The notes beneath the pieces are model-generated. The model did no database searches, was not told the DNA's origin, and worked only from the letters and a program-made list of their open reading frames with translations. A DNA stretch of 37,023 nucleotides. Source: Deltaproteobacteria bacterium (GTDB taxonomy: Bacteria > Myxococcota > SpSt-1050 > JACRCP01). Shown here in pieces: positions 7,518 through 14,893 of the stretch. The stretch spans positions 1 to 37,023 of the forward strand of contig JACRCP010000018.1 of the NCBI GenBank assembly GCA_016218965.1. The letters run 5' to 3'. Positions within the stretch are counted from its first letter, which is position 1. Every line of letters starts with the position of its first letter. The position numbers and the translations under genes are program-made.

Positions 7518-8714
7518 TCATCTGCATATGTTCGCGATGCACAGTTGCGGCGCGAGGCAGTCACGGTTCGATGTACACCGTTGCGCGGCCACGCATACCC
7601 CATTCGAGCAGATTTGCCCCGCGGCGCAGTCCGAATCGGACGAGCAGCTACCCGCATCGGGACCGACATCCGTGCCGCCGTCCACACCGCTGTCAACCGC
7701 GCCGTCGGTGCCGCCATCGGTTCCGCCGTCCGAACCGGCGTCATCGGCCACGCAATACCCGTTCAAGCATGACTGACCCGCCGCACAGTCGAGGTCCGAG
7801 GAGCAGAATGCCCCGCCGTCACTCCCGCTGTCCGTGCCGCTGTCGGTTCCGCCGTCCTCCCCGGTATCAGTTCCTCCGTCGGTACCGCCGTCCGCGACGA
7901 CACAGTACCCGTTCACGCAAACCTGGCCGGGGGCGCACTCGCGGTCCGAACTGCAGTAGTACCCGGTATCCCCTCCGTCCGCGCCGCCATCAACGCCGCT
8001 GTCGACTGCGCCGTCGGTGCCGCTGTCGGTTCCTCCGTCCGAACCGCCGTCGCCGGCATCGCTTCCGCTGTCCGTCCCGGAATCGGTCCCGCCGTCGCCG
8101 CCGTCGGTCCCGCCGTCAATCGGAACGCAGTCCCCGGACTCACAGTCCTCGCCCGGGCCGCACTCCAGGGAAGATCTGCAACCGTCACCTCCGGGCATGC
8201 ACTCTCCGTTCACGCAGTCCTGCCCGGCGGGACATTCGTTGTCGGTCCGGCAGCCTGAGACCGCCGAATCGACAATCAGCCCGTAGGTCGAGAAGTGGTC
8301 GGTCGTCGCCGTGACCGTGTTGGCCGAGGTGTCGACCTCCGAGCCGTCAAGCCTCGTCCATGTCGAGTCGACGACGGTCGCCAGGCGCAGGTCGGATTCA
8401 TCCACGTCCGAAGGAAGGTCCGTGCTCGAATACGTCACCGCAATCGTGATCGGCTTCAGGAACTTCTGGCCGTCGGGAAGAAACTCCCAGGCCGGACCGA
8501 TGTGTCCCTCGGGCGCCGACGCATTCTCGTGGATCTCAATGTTGACGGACTCATCCAACGCCCCCGCGGGGATCTCTATCGAAACCGCCTTCCCCTCGGA
8601 AACGACGGTCCCGCCTTCGGACCCCACTTCGGTTCCCGAACCGTCATCGACCGCGCACCCGCCCCAGAACGCGATCACCGCCGCCAGACACAGGGCCCTG
8701 AAAATGGCCTTCAT
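7518..8714 (-). CDS. Secreted lipoprotein: ZU5-like domain plus Asp/Gly-rich stalks and Cys repeats
   Basis: 398 aa. Start ATG 8714 has GGAGGAGG 6 bases upstream, followed by a signal peptide with lipobox FWGGC (Cys about 20). About residues 30-135 resemble a ZU5 domain (EGGTVVSEGKAVSIEIPAGAL). Then come Cys modules of the form CxxDxDCAAGQxCxNGxC, alternating with long TDGGTDSGTDSG stalks. A surface-exposed protein with disulfide knobs on flexible spacers is likely; the ligand is unknown. Its promoter is divergent from that of the metallopeptidase-like gene at 8885. Confidence 0.85.
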   Translation of the reverse strand: MKAIFRALCLAAVIAFWGGCAVDDGSGTEVGSEGGTVVSEGKAVSIEIPAGALDESVNIEIHENASAPEGHIGPAWEFLPDGQKFLKPITIAVTYSSTDLPSDVDESDLRLATVVDSTWTRLDGSEVDTSANTVTATTDHFSTYGLIVDSAVSGCRTDNECPAGQDCVNGECMPGGDGCRSSLECGPGEDCESGDCVPIDGGTDGGDGGTDSGTDSGSDAGDGGSDGGTDSGTDGAVDSGVDGGADGGDTGYYCSSDRECAPGQVCVNGYCVVADGGTDGGTDTGEDGGTDSGTDSGSDGGAFCSSDLDCAAGQSCLNGYCVADDAGSDGGTDGGTDGAVDSGVDGGTDVGPDAGSCSSDSDCAAGQICSNGVCVAAQRCTSNRDCLAPQLCIANICR

Positions 8715-8770
8715 GGCAACCCTCCTCCGTTTGCGGACACTGGCGACCCCCAAACGACAGATTCGTGTGG

Positions 8771-8801
8771 ATTGTACCAGAACGGCGCGCCCCCGGCACA
8801 A
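8771..8801 (-). promoter_or_regulatory. Probable sigma70-type promoter for the ZU5-domain lipoprotein gene
   Basis: On the minus strand, TACAAT is the complement of 8771-8776 and a weak TTGTGC -35 is the complement of 8796-8801, with a 19-base spacer. It lies about 57 bases before the ATG at 8714. Confidence 0.5.
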
Positions 8802-8834
8802 TTTTTTTCCAATCACAACCGTTCGCTTTTCCAC

Positions 8835-8864
8835 TGTCAATGCCCGGCCGCAATCGTGTACAAT
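8835..8864 (+). promoter_or_regulatory. Probable promoter for the HEXXH lipoprotein gene
   Basis: -10 TACAAT at 8859-8864, preceded by a CTGTCA-like -35 about 19 bases upstream. The GTGTACAATCC context recurs nearby on the opposite strand. The Shine-Dalgarno AAGGAGG and the ATG follow within 21 bases. Confidence 0.5.
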
Positions 8865-8884
8865 CCAGACGAAAGGAGGGGCGC

Positions 8885-9796
8885 ATGCGACTTCCCCTTG
8901 CGGCGATGTTGATCGGGCTTGTACTTGCGATCCTCGACGGATGTGGCCTTCCCGAGAAACGCGCCGAGGAGGGCGGCCCGGGCGGGGGCCCGGGCTGTTA
9001 CGACGACGACGTCAGCCCGGAAGAACCGGTGGACGACCTCGAGGCGACCTTCGAAAGTGACGCCTGGCTCGAAATTGCCCTCGATCTCCTCGGGCGTCGG
9101 TACCCCGCCGGGCGGTGTGTCGTAGAGCCGCAGACCGACGACCCGCGGCTTGCCGACTGGGTCGAGACCGGAGACTTCGTGTCGTTTGTCGAGTCGCTCG
9201 ACACGCTTGTGCACGAGGGGACGCACACGTGGCAGAGTTCGACCGGCTCCTACGAAGGCTACCAGTACTTCGTGAACTGTGATATGGTGATCACGACCGA
9301 GTGGCACGATTCCTTTCCGCGTGCCGAGATCCTGTCGCTTGCCGACTGGTCGCACACGGCGCTGTACCGCGATTACTTCGAGGGCGAGATGGGCGAGCAG
9401 GGGCTCAACGTCCTTCTGGACGAGTGGAATGCCTACACGAACGGGTTTGGCGCCAGCGCAGTCTTTGCCGGCGAGTTCCGGGGTGCCGACGGGAGCGGCT
9501 ACCTGACGGGCGCGGTGGACGGGCCGCTCGCGTTCGCCTACTTCACCGAGCTGTACCTTCGGGTCGCGCGAACGGACCACCCCGAGGAGTACGAGTTCAT
9601 CACGGGCGACGAGTCGTTCAAATCCGTCCTGCTCACCACGTGGAACCGGATGCATTTCTTCCTTTCGTTGGTCGAGGGCAAAGAGTGGCTGAAGGTCGAG
9701 GCGGACGAGATTGCAAAGCTCGTGTACGCGCCCGAGAACATGGGCGAACTCGAGGACGCCCTCGGGATGACGCTTTCAAAGTCGAATTGCCAGTGA
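8885..9796 (+). CDS. Putative zinc metallopeptidase-like lipoprotein (HEXXH)
   Basis: 303 aa. Start ATG 8885 with AAGGAGG 5 bases upstream; signal peptide with lipobox ILDGC (Cys about 20). A single HEXXH motif, HEGTH at residues 110-114, lies within SLDTLVHEGTHTWQ, and a candidate third ligand is Glu180 in LLDEWNAYTNG, a gluzincin-like arrangement. No known peptidase family was recognised. The short HEGTH-to-Glu distance and the lipid anchor suggest an envelope enzyme. Catalysis is inferred from the motif only. Confidence 0.75.
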   Translation: MRLPLAAMLIGLVLAILDGCGLPEKRAEEGGPGGGPGCYDDDVSPEEPVDDLEATFESDAWLEIALDLLGRRYPAGRCVVEPQTDDPRLADWVETGDFVSFVESLDTLVHEGTHTWQSSTGSYEGYQYFVNCDMVITTEWHDSFPRAEILSLADWSHTALYRDYFEGEMGEQGLNVLLDEWNAYTNGFGASAVFAGEFRGADGSGYLTGAVDGPLAFAYFTELYLRVARTDHPEEYEFITGDESFKSVLLTTWNRMHFFLSLVEGKEWLKVEADEIAKLVYAPENMGELEDALGMTLSKSNCQ

Positions 9797-9819
9797 AAGG
9801 TCCCTGTGTCGGAAATCAC

Positions 9820-9849
9820 TTCACAGGCGGCGGCAAGTTCGTATACAAT
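9820..9849 (+). promoter_or_regulatory. Probable sigma70-type promoter for the 204-aa Cys-rich lipoprotein
   Basis: TTCACA at 9820-9825, an 18-base spacer and TACAAT at 9844-9849, lying 24 bases after the preceding stop. Confidence 0.6.
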
Positions 9850-9905
9850 GGGGCCGTTTCGACGGGAGGATGCGAGGAACCCAACAATCAAAAGGAGGAA
9901 TGGAC

Positions 9906-10520
9906 GTGAAGAGGACAATGCTTGTGCTGTGCATACTCGCAGCGGCGGGCGCGGCAGCCGCCGGTTGCGACCAGGTTCGGGATATGCTCGACGCCGACCC
10001 CGCAGAGCCGTGCGGCCGGTACTGCATCAAGTGCACCGACTGCTCGGAAACCGAGGCCACGTCGATGTTCAAGGAGATCATCGACTACACCTGCGCGATT
10101 GACCAGGTCGGCAGGGCCTGCCAGGAGCTCTGCGACCAGGCAAACAAGATCGTCGAAAACGTCAACATCAAGGGGAACGTCGAGGCGGTCGAGGCCGAGA
10201 AGGGGGTGCAGATCACCGACGCAAGCTTCACCTGCGAGGACTTCGCCTACGGCGTCGTGACCGGCGAGGTGGACTCGCCGTGCAGCCGGTTCTGCAAAAA
10301 GTGCGTGGAATGCGCACAGACGCTGGGCGCCGACAACACGGTCGAGTGGTGCGCGAAGCAGGACGGGCTTGTCTGCGCGCTGACCTGCAAGGACTATTGG
10401 GAGAGCTACGTGATCGGGTTCGAGGACATCGCCAAGGAGAACTCCGACATCCAGAGCTTAAGCGACATCAATTGCAACGACTGGAAGGGCACCGCGGAGA
10501 AGGCGGGCGAACACCCGTGA
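9906..10520 (+). CDS. Cys-rich lipoprotein, unknown function
   Basis: 204 aa with many cysteines. GGAGG at 9894-9898 is only one base from ATG 9900 but 7 bases from an in-frame GTG at 9906, so the GTG is preferred. The signal peptide MKRTMLVLCILAAAGAAAAGC ends in a clear lipobox. The mature protein has two related Cys clusters (CGRYCIKCTDCSET and CSRFCKKCVECAQT), suggesting an internal duplication with disulfide pairing. No metal or redox motif such as CXXCH is present. It has its own promoter and a following terminator, so it is probably monocistronic. Confidence 0.8.
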   Translation: MKRTMLVLCILAAAGAAAAGCDQVRDMLDADPAEPCGRYCIKCTDCSETEATSMFKEIIDYTCAIDQVGRACQELCDQANKIVENVNIKGNVEAVEAEKGVQITDASFTCEDFAYGVVTGEVDSPCSRFCKKCVECAQTLGADNTVEWCAKQDGLVCALTCKDYWESYVIGFEDIAKENSDIQSLSDINCNDWKGTAEKAGEHP

Positions 10521-10547
10521 CCCCCGGAAACTGATGCCGCGCATTTG

Positions 10548-10588
10548 CGACCCCCGGCGCCCCACGGCCCCGGGGGTCGTTTCTCTCC
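10548..10588 (+). terminator. Probable rho-independent terminator
   Basis: A 10-bp GC stem, CGACCCCCGG (10548-10557) with CCGGGGGTCG (10570-10579), has a 12-base loop and is followed by TTTCTCT. It lies 28 bases after the 204-aa lipoprotein gene. Confidence 0.65.
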
Positions 10589-10702
10589 TGATCTCCCCGG
10601 ATCTTCCCGGACTGGACTTGGGGCCAAGTTGGTGGCAAACTTGTGCCGCGACCGAACGCTTTTGCCTGTGCGTGACGGTTCGCGACGCGAAGGGGTGAGA
10701 CC

Positions 10703-11923
10703 ATGATGAATCCGGGTGAAATCAATCGCAGGCACCTTGTCGGGACATTCGTTCTCGCCGTCCTGGCCGCCGTATGCGTCCATCAGATCCACGGCTGTGG
10801 AGTGAACACGCCGGCCGGCGACGCCGGGGCGGGGTTCAAGGACCACGGGGTCGCCGGTCACGACGTCGGAGTCCCGGTGGACGGCGGGACAGCGGCCGAC
10901 ACCGGAGGCACGTTGGACGATGCCGGAGCCGTGGAGGACACCGGGACAGTCGAAGATACCGGAACCGCGGAGGACTCCGGGGCCGGCGACGACGCCGGAC
11001 CGACCGATGACACCGGGGTCGCCGAAGACGCGGGGACCGGCGACGACGCCGGAAACACCCAGGACGCGGGAGTCGGGTGCGTTTGCCCCGCGGGTTGCTG
11101 CGACGCAAGCGGCGTCTGCCGCGGCGGCGGGTCCAACGACTTCTGCGGCACGGGCGGCGCCCCCTGCCAGAGCTGCATGGACCTTGGCCTCACGTGCAAC
11201 GCCGGCGTGTGCGAGGACCAAAGCTGCTCGGACGGGTGCCTCGATTCACAAGGCAACTGCGTCCCGGGCACCTCTCCGCAGGCGTGCGGCTCGGGCGGCA
11301 ACTCGTGCGTCCGGTGCCAGTTCGGTGAGGTGTGCGTCGCGGGGGGATGCACGCAGGCGTGCGACTGCCCCGACGGCTGCTGCGACGCCGACAACGTCTG
11401 CCAGCCCGGCACGGCCGATACCGCGTGCGGCGGCGCCAACCGCCAATGCGCCGACTGCACGGCAAACGGCGCCACGTGCAACCAGGAAAGCAAATGGTGC
11501 GGCGGAGGGACCTGTGCCGGGTGCTACGACCAGTACGGCAACTGCCAGACCGGCGACACCACGCGTTCGTGCGGAACCGGCGGCGCCCCGTGCCAGCGCT
11601 GCCAGCAGGGCCAGTCGTGCGAGGGCGGGGTCTGCAAGTTCCCGTGCGACTGTCCCGACGGATGCTGCGACATCAACCTCGTCTGCCAGCCCGGCACCGA
11701 CAACGCGAACTGCGGCAAAGGCAACTGGCCGTGTTACGACTGCACGGGCGTCTCGGGAACGTGCAACGCCGAACAGCAGTGCGAGGGCGGCACGTGCATG
11801 GGCTGCATCGATCTCAGCGGCAGTTGCCAGTCCGGGGACTCCAACTGGGCCTGCGGTGTCAACGGCGGGTGGTGCCGGCGCTGCCAGGGCGGCCTCGACT
11901 GCATAGACGGCGCGTGCCAGTAA
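10703..11923 (+). CDS. Lipoprotein with Asp/Gly/Thr stalk and three tandem Cys-rich repeats
   Basis: 406 aa. AAGGGG at 10690-10695 precedes ATG 10703. A long hydrophobic signal segment ends IHGC (Cys32). Residues about 40-124 form an acidic stalk (DTGTVEDTGTAEDSG). Three tandem modules of about 93 residues follow (about 126-216, 219-312 and 315-406), each beginning C-x-C-P-x-G-C-C-D and each made of two similar halves ending in patterns like CQRCQQGQSCEGGVC. The cysteines probably form disulfides at the cell surface. No function is assigned. The style matches the 7518-8714 protein. Confidence 0.85.
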   Translation: MMNPGEINRRHLVGTFVLAVLAAVCVHQIHGCGVNTPAGDAGAGFKDHGVAGHDVGVPVDGGTAADTGGTLDDAGAVEDTGTVEDTGTAEDSGAGDDAGPTDDTGVAEDAGTGDDAGNTQDAGVGCVCPAGCCDASGVCRGGGSNDFCGTGGAPCQSCMDLGLTCNAGVCEDQSCSDGCLDSQGNCVPGTSPQACGSGGNSCVRCQFGEVCVAGGCTQACDCPDGCCDADNVCQPGTADTACGGANRQCADCTANGATCNQESKWCGGGTCAGCYDQYGNCQTGDTTRSCGTGGAPCQRCQQGQSCEGGVCKFPCDCPDGCCDINLVCQPGTDNANCGKGNWPCYDCTGVSGTCNAEQQCEGGTCMGCIDLSGSCQSGDSNWACGVNGGWCRRCQGGLDCIDGACQ

Positions 11924-11999
11924 GAATCTTGCGGGCGGCGGGTGCCTCGTTGCCGGTGGCACTTCGGCCGCACGGAGGCGACCGGGTCGCGCAGTAAGT

Positions 12000-12063
12000 G
12001 CGTTTTCGGGCCACCGCGGGGCGCCTTGCAGGCGCCCGCACACAGCGACGCATCCGAAAACGC
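12000..12063. other. Nested inverted repeats upstream of hrpB
   Basis: The outer arms GCGTTTTCGG (12000-12009) and CCGAAAACGC (12054-12063) are perfect. Inside is a second hairpin, GGGCGCC (12019-12025) with GGCGCCC (12031-12037) and a TTGCA loop. It lies in the 252-bp gap between the Cys-rich lipoprotein and hrpB. It could be an RNA element or a terminator-like structure. The rest of the gap has no supported gene. Confidence 0.5.
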
Positions 12064-12175
12064 CGTGAAGGCGCGGCACGGGAGCAAGGCGTGCGGCCCC
12101 AAACCCGGGTTTCCGCAACGCACCGTCCGCGGCGACGCCCGGTTGCGGGCCGGCGGCTCTGGTGAAAGAAACCGC

Positions 12176-14707
12176 ATGGACCCCCTGCCCATCGACAGTG
12201 TCATCCCGGACATCCTCGCCGCGCTCAAGGGCGCGCAGGCGGTGGTCGTCGAGGCGCCGCCCGGCGCGGGGAAGACGACACGCGTCCCCAGGGCCATTCT
12301 CGAGGCCGGGATCGCCGGGGATGGGGACGTGGTTGTCCTCCAGCCGCGGAGGCTTCCGACACGCCTCGCGGCACGGCGCGTGGCCGATGAAATGGGCGCC
12401 CGGCTCGGCGACGCGGTGGGTTACACAGTCAGGTTCGAGGACGCCACGGGACCGAAAACGCGGCTCCGGTACGTCACCGAGGGGATACTCACCCGCAGAC
12501 TGCTCCACGACCCGGCACTTGCCGGGACTTCGGTGGTAGTGCTCGACGAGTTTCACGAGCGCCACGTCGCGACCGATCTGGGACTCGCCCTCCTCCGCCG
12601 GCTGCAACTTGCCAGCCGCCCCGATCTGAAGCTCGTGGTCATGTCGGCGACGCTCGACGCCGCGCCGATCGCGCGGTGGCTGGGCGGGGCGCCGCGGATC
12701 ACGAGCGAAGGACGGCGGTTCGACGTCCGCATCGACCACATGACCCGCGCCGATCGGCGCCCCCTGCACGAGCTTGCCGCGGCGGCGTGCCGGGACGTCG
12801 TTCGGGAGGCGGATGGCGACGTGCTGGTGTTTCTCCCCGGTGCGGCGGAGATCGCCCGCACGGAGGAATCGCTTGCGCCGTTCGCGCGCGAGCACGACCT
12901 TCTGGTCCTCCCGCTCCACGGGACCATGACGCTCGACGCCCAGCAGCGTGCCGTCGCCCCGGCCACGCGCCGCAAGGTCATCCTGGCGACCAACGTCGCC
13001 GAAACATCGGTGACTATCGAGGGAGTGACCGCGGTCGTCGACTCGGGGCTTGCGCGCGTGGCGGGACACTCTCCGTGGAGCGGACTGCCGACACTTGCGC
13101 TTGACAAAACCAGCCGCGCCTCGGCCGCCCAGCGTGCCGGTCGCGCGGGCCGGACCCGCGCCGGCCGCGCCCAAAGACTGTACACGAAAGACGACTTCGA
13201 CCTGCGCCCCGCCCACGACACCCCCGAAATCAGGCGGGCAGATCTCGCCGAGACGGTGCTCAGCCTTGCCGCGTTCGGCGTCTCCGACCCGGGGTCGTTT
13301 GAATGGTTCGAACCCCCTCCTCTCCCGGCCGTCCAAGCCGCCGTTGCGCTCCTCCAAAGACTCGGCGCACTGGACGCGGATGGGCGTCTCAACGAAACGG
13401 GTCGCCGGGTTTCGCGGTATCCGGTCCACCCGCGCCTGGCACGGATCATCGTGGAAGGCGAGCGGCGCGGAGTCGCGCGAGAGGCATGCGCGCTGGCCGC
13501 AATCGCCTCGGAACGGGACATCACGCTCGAAACCCGGACTGGGTCCGGGGGAAGACGGGGCGGAAGCTCGGACCTTCTGGACAAGCTCGAACTGCTCGAC
13601 CCGCCGCCCGGGGGCCGGTCCGGGGTGTTCGACCGGCGCTCAGTCGAGACCGTGAAACGCGCCCGGCGGCAGCTCGAGCGCCTCGTTGACTCACGACTTG
13701 CGACTTGCGACTCACGACTTCACGGCGACGAATCACGTGAACGCGCATTGTTGATCTCGACGCTGACAGGGTTCCCCGATCGCGTCGCCCGCCGCCGCCG
13801 GCCCGGAGGCAGGGAGATCGTGCTTTCATCCGGAGGGGCCGCGGAGCTCGGTCCCCAAAGCGTCGTCCATGACGCCGAGTTCATGGCGGCGATCGACGCA
13901 GAAGACCGAAAGGGCGGCGGAACGGGCAGGACCGTCGTGCGGACCGCATCGCGAGTCGATCCCGACTGGCTTCTCGAGATGTACCCCTCGGACGTGGTCG
14001 AAGGCGAAGAACTCGTGTGGAACGGCGCGGCGGAACGCGTGGACGAGATCAGGCGCCTCTCCTACGGCTCGGTTGCGCTCACCGAAAGCGTTGCCCCCGC
14101 CGTGCCTTCCGAGGCGGTATCGAAGCTGCTTTCGAAGGAGGCCATGGCCCGCGGCATCGACGCGTTCGACCCCGACGGCAACCTGCCGCGGCTCGCGGCA
14201 CGGGCGGCGCTTGTGCGGACGCACTTCCCGGACCTCGGTATCCCCGACCTCGACCCCGAAGACGCGCAGACGATACTCGAAGCGGCGTGTCGCGGTCTCC
14301 GTTCGTTTGCCGAGCTCCGGGCGGTCCGTATTGCCGGCCGGATAGCCGCCGGCCTGAAACCCGAACACCTGAGGGCGATGCGGGAACACGCACCCGAGCG
14401 ACTTGCACTCCCCGGCGGGCGCGAAGTCCCGGTCCGCTACGAAACGGGCAAGCCGCCGTGGGTCGAGTCATTCCTTCAGGATTTCTTCGGAATGAAACGG
14501 ACGCCCACCGTGTGCGCGGGACGCGTCCCGGTCGTGGTCCATCTTCTCGCGCCGTCGCGCCGGCCGGTTCAGGTGACGTCCGATCTGGCGGGTTTCTGGA
14601 AGAACCACTACCCGGCGATCCGCCGCGAGCTCGCCCGCCGGTACCCGAAGCACCAGTGGCCCGAGGACGGCGCGACGGCAAAACCGCCGCAGAGAAAGAA
14701 GAAGTGA
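12176..14707 (+). CDS. hrpB: ATP-dependent helicase HrpB-type (DEAH/RHA family)
   Basis: 843 aa, the usual HrpB length. Motifs in order: Walker A PPGAGKTT (28-35), DEFHERH (DEXH box), MSATLD, ATNVAETSVTIEGV, and QRAGRAGRTRAG (motif VI), then the long HrpB C-terminal domain. The ATG at 12176 follows only a weak GAAAG site. HrpB proteins are presumed RNA/DNA helicases of poorly known role. A 7-bp tandem repeat (13688-13722) lies within the gene and encodes DSRLATCDSRLH in a probable loop. The gene faces pnp; palindromes and repeats fill the gap between them. Confidence 0.93.
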   Translation: MDPLPIDSVIPDILAALKGAQAVVVEAPPGAGKTTRVPRAILEAGIAGDGDVVVLQPRRLPTRLAARRVADEMGARLGDAVGYTVRFEDATGPKTRLRYVTEGILTRRLLHDPALAGTSVVVLDEFHERHVATDLGLALLRRLQLASRPDLKLVVMSATLDAAPIARWLGGAPRITSEGRRFDVRIDHMTRADRRPLHELAAAACRDVVREADGDVLVFLPGAAEIARTEESLAPFAREHDLLVLPLHGTMTLDAQQRAVAPATRRKVILATNVAETSVTIEGVTAVVDSGLARVAGHSPWSGLPTLALDKTSRASAAQRAGRAGRTRAGRAQRLYTKDDFDLRPAHDTPEIRRADLAETVLSLAAFGVSDPGSFEWFEPPPLPAVQAAVALLQRLGALDADGRLNETGRRVSRYPVHPRLARIIVEGERRGVAREACALAAIASERDITLETRTGSGGRRGGSSDLLDKLELLDPPPGGRSGVFDRRSVETVKRARRQLERLVDSRLATCDSRLHGDESRERALLISTLTGFPDRVARRRRPGGREIVLSSGGAAELGPQSVVHDAEFMAAIDAEDRKGGGTGRTVVRTASRVDPDWLLEMYPSDVVEGEELVWNGAAERVDEIRRLSYGSVALTESVAPAVPSEAVSKLLSKEAMARGIDAFDPDGNLPRLAARAALVRTHFPDLGIPDLDPEDAQTILEAACRGLRSFAELRAVRIAGRIAAGLKPEHLRAMREHAPERLALPGGREVPVRYETGKPPWVESFLQDFFGMKRTPTVCAGRVPVVVHLLAPSRRPVQVTSDLAGFWKNHYPAIRRELARRYPKHQWPEDGATAKPPQRKKK
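13688..13722 (+). repeat. 7-bp tandem repeat inside hrpB
   Basis: Units GACTCAC, GACTTGC, GACTTGC, GACTCAC, GACTTCA (five of 7 bp). Seven is not a multiple of three, so each unit is read in a different frame, but the helicase frame stays open throughout. Confidence 0.85.
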
Positions 14708-14710
14708 GAA

Positions 14711-14735
14711 GTGGACAGTCAACAGCGGACAGTGA
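14711..14735 (+). repeat. Degenerate short tandem repeat after hrpB
   Basis: GTGGACAGTC, AACAGC and GGACAGTGA, with two copies of GGACAGT 15 bases apart. This is an array-like sequence in the first part of the 186-bp gap between the convergent hrpB and pnp genes. Confidence 0.5.
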
Positions 14736-14798
14736 AGCCCCCGGCCGGTGGCCGGCGCCCCCTCTTCGTCGAGGCGTTCGGTTCTCGAGTGTGGGTGC

Positions 14799-14865
14799 CA
14801 CGGACAACCAATGGTTGTCCGTGTTCTGTGGGCCGTCGCACACGGACAAGCCGGGCTTGTCCGTG
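14799..14865. repeat. Pair of CACGGACAA palindromes between hrpB and pnp
   Basis: First palindrome: arms 14799-14810 and 14812-14823. Second palindrome: arms 14841-14852 and 14854-14865, the second one followed by CCACC. Each has 12-bp perfect arms around one central base. Both share the CACGGACAA half-site with 3585-3609. Located between two convergent genes, the hairpins could terminate or stabilise both transcripts. Confidence 0.8.
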
Positions 14866-14893
14866 CCACCCCCTACCGCCTGCCGCCTTGCAC

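Noticed and set aside
8000..8110. CRISPR or VNTR locus in the repeated CCGTCGGTCCC-like DNA
   Set aside because: The repetition is explained by codons of Asp/Gly/Ser/Thr stalks in the lipoprotein on the minus strand.
11246..13429. Long minus-strand open frame (727 codons) opposite the Cys-rich lipoprotein and hrpB genes
   Set aside because: Both sense genes have strong motifs, and the antisense product is low-complexity Arg/Ala/Pro-rich with no domain. Long antisense frames are expected at this GC content.
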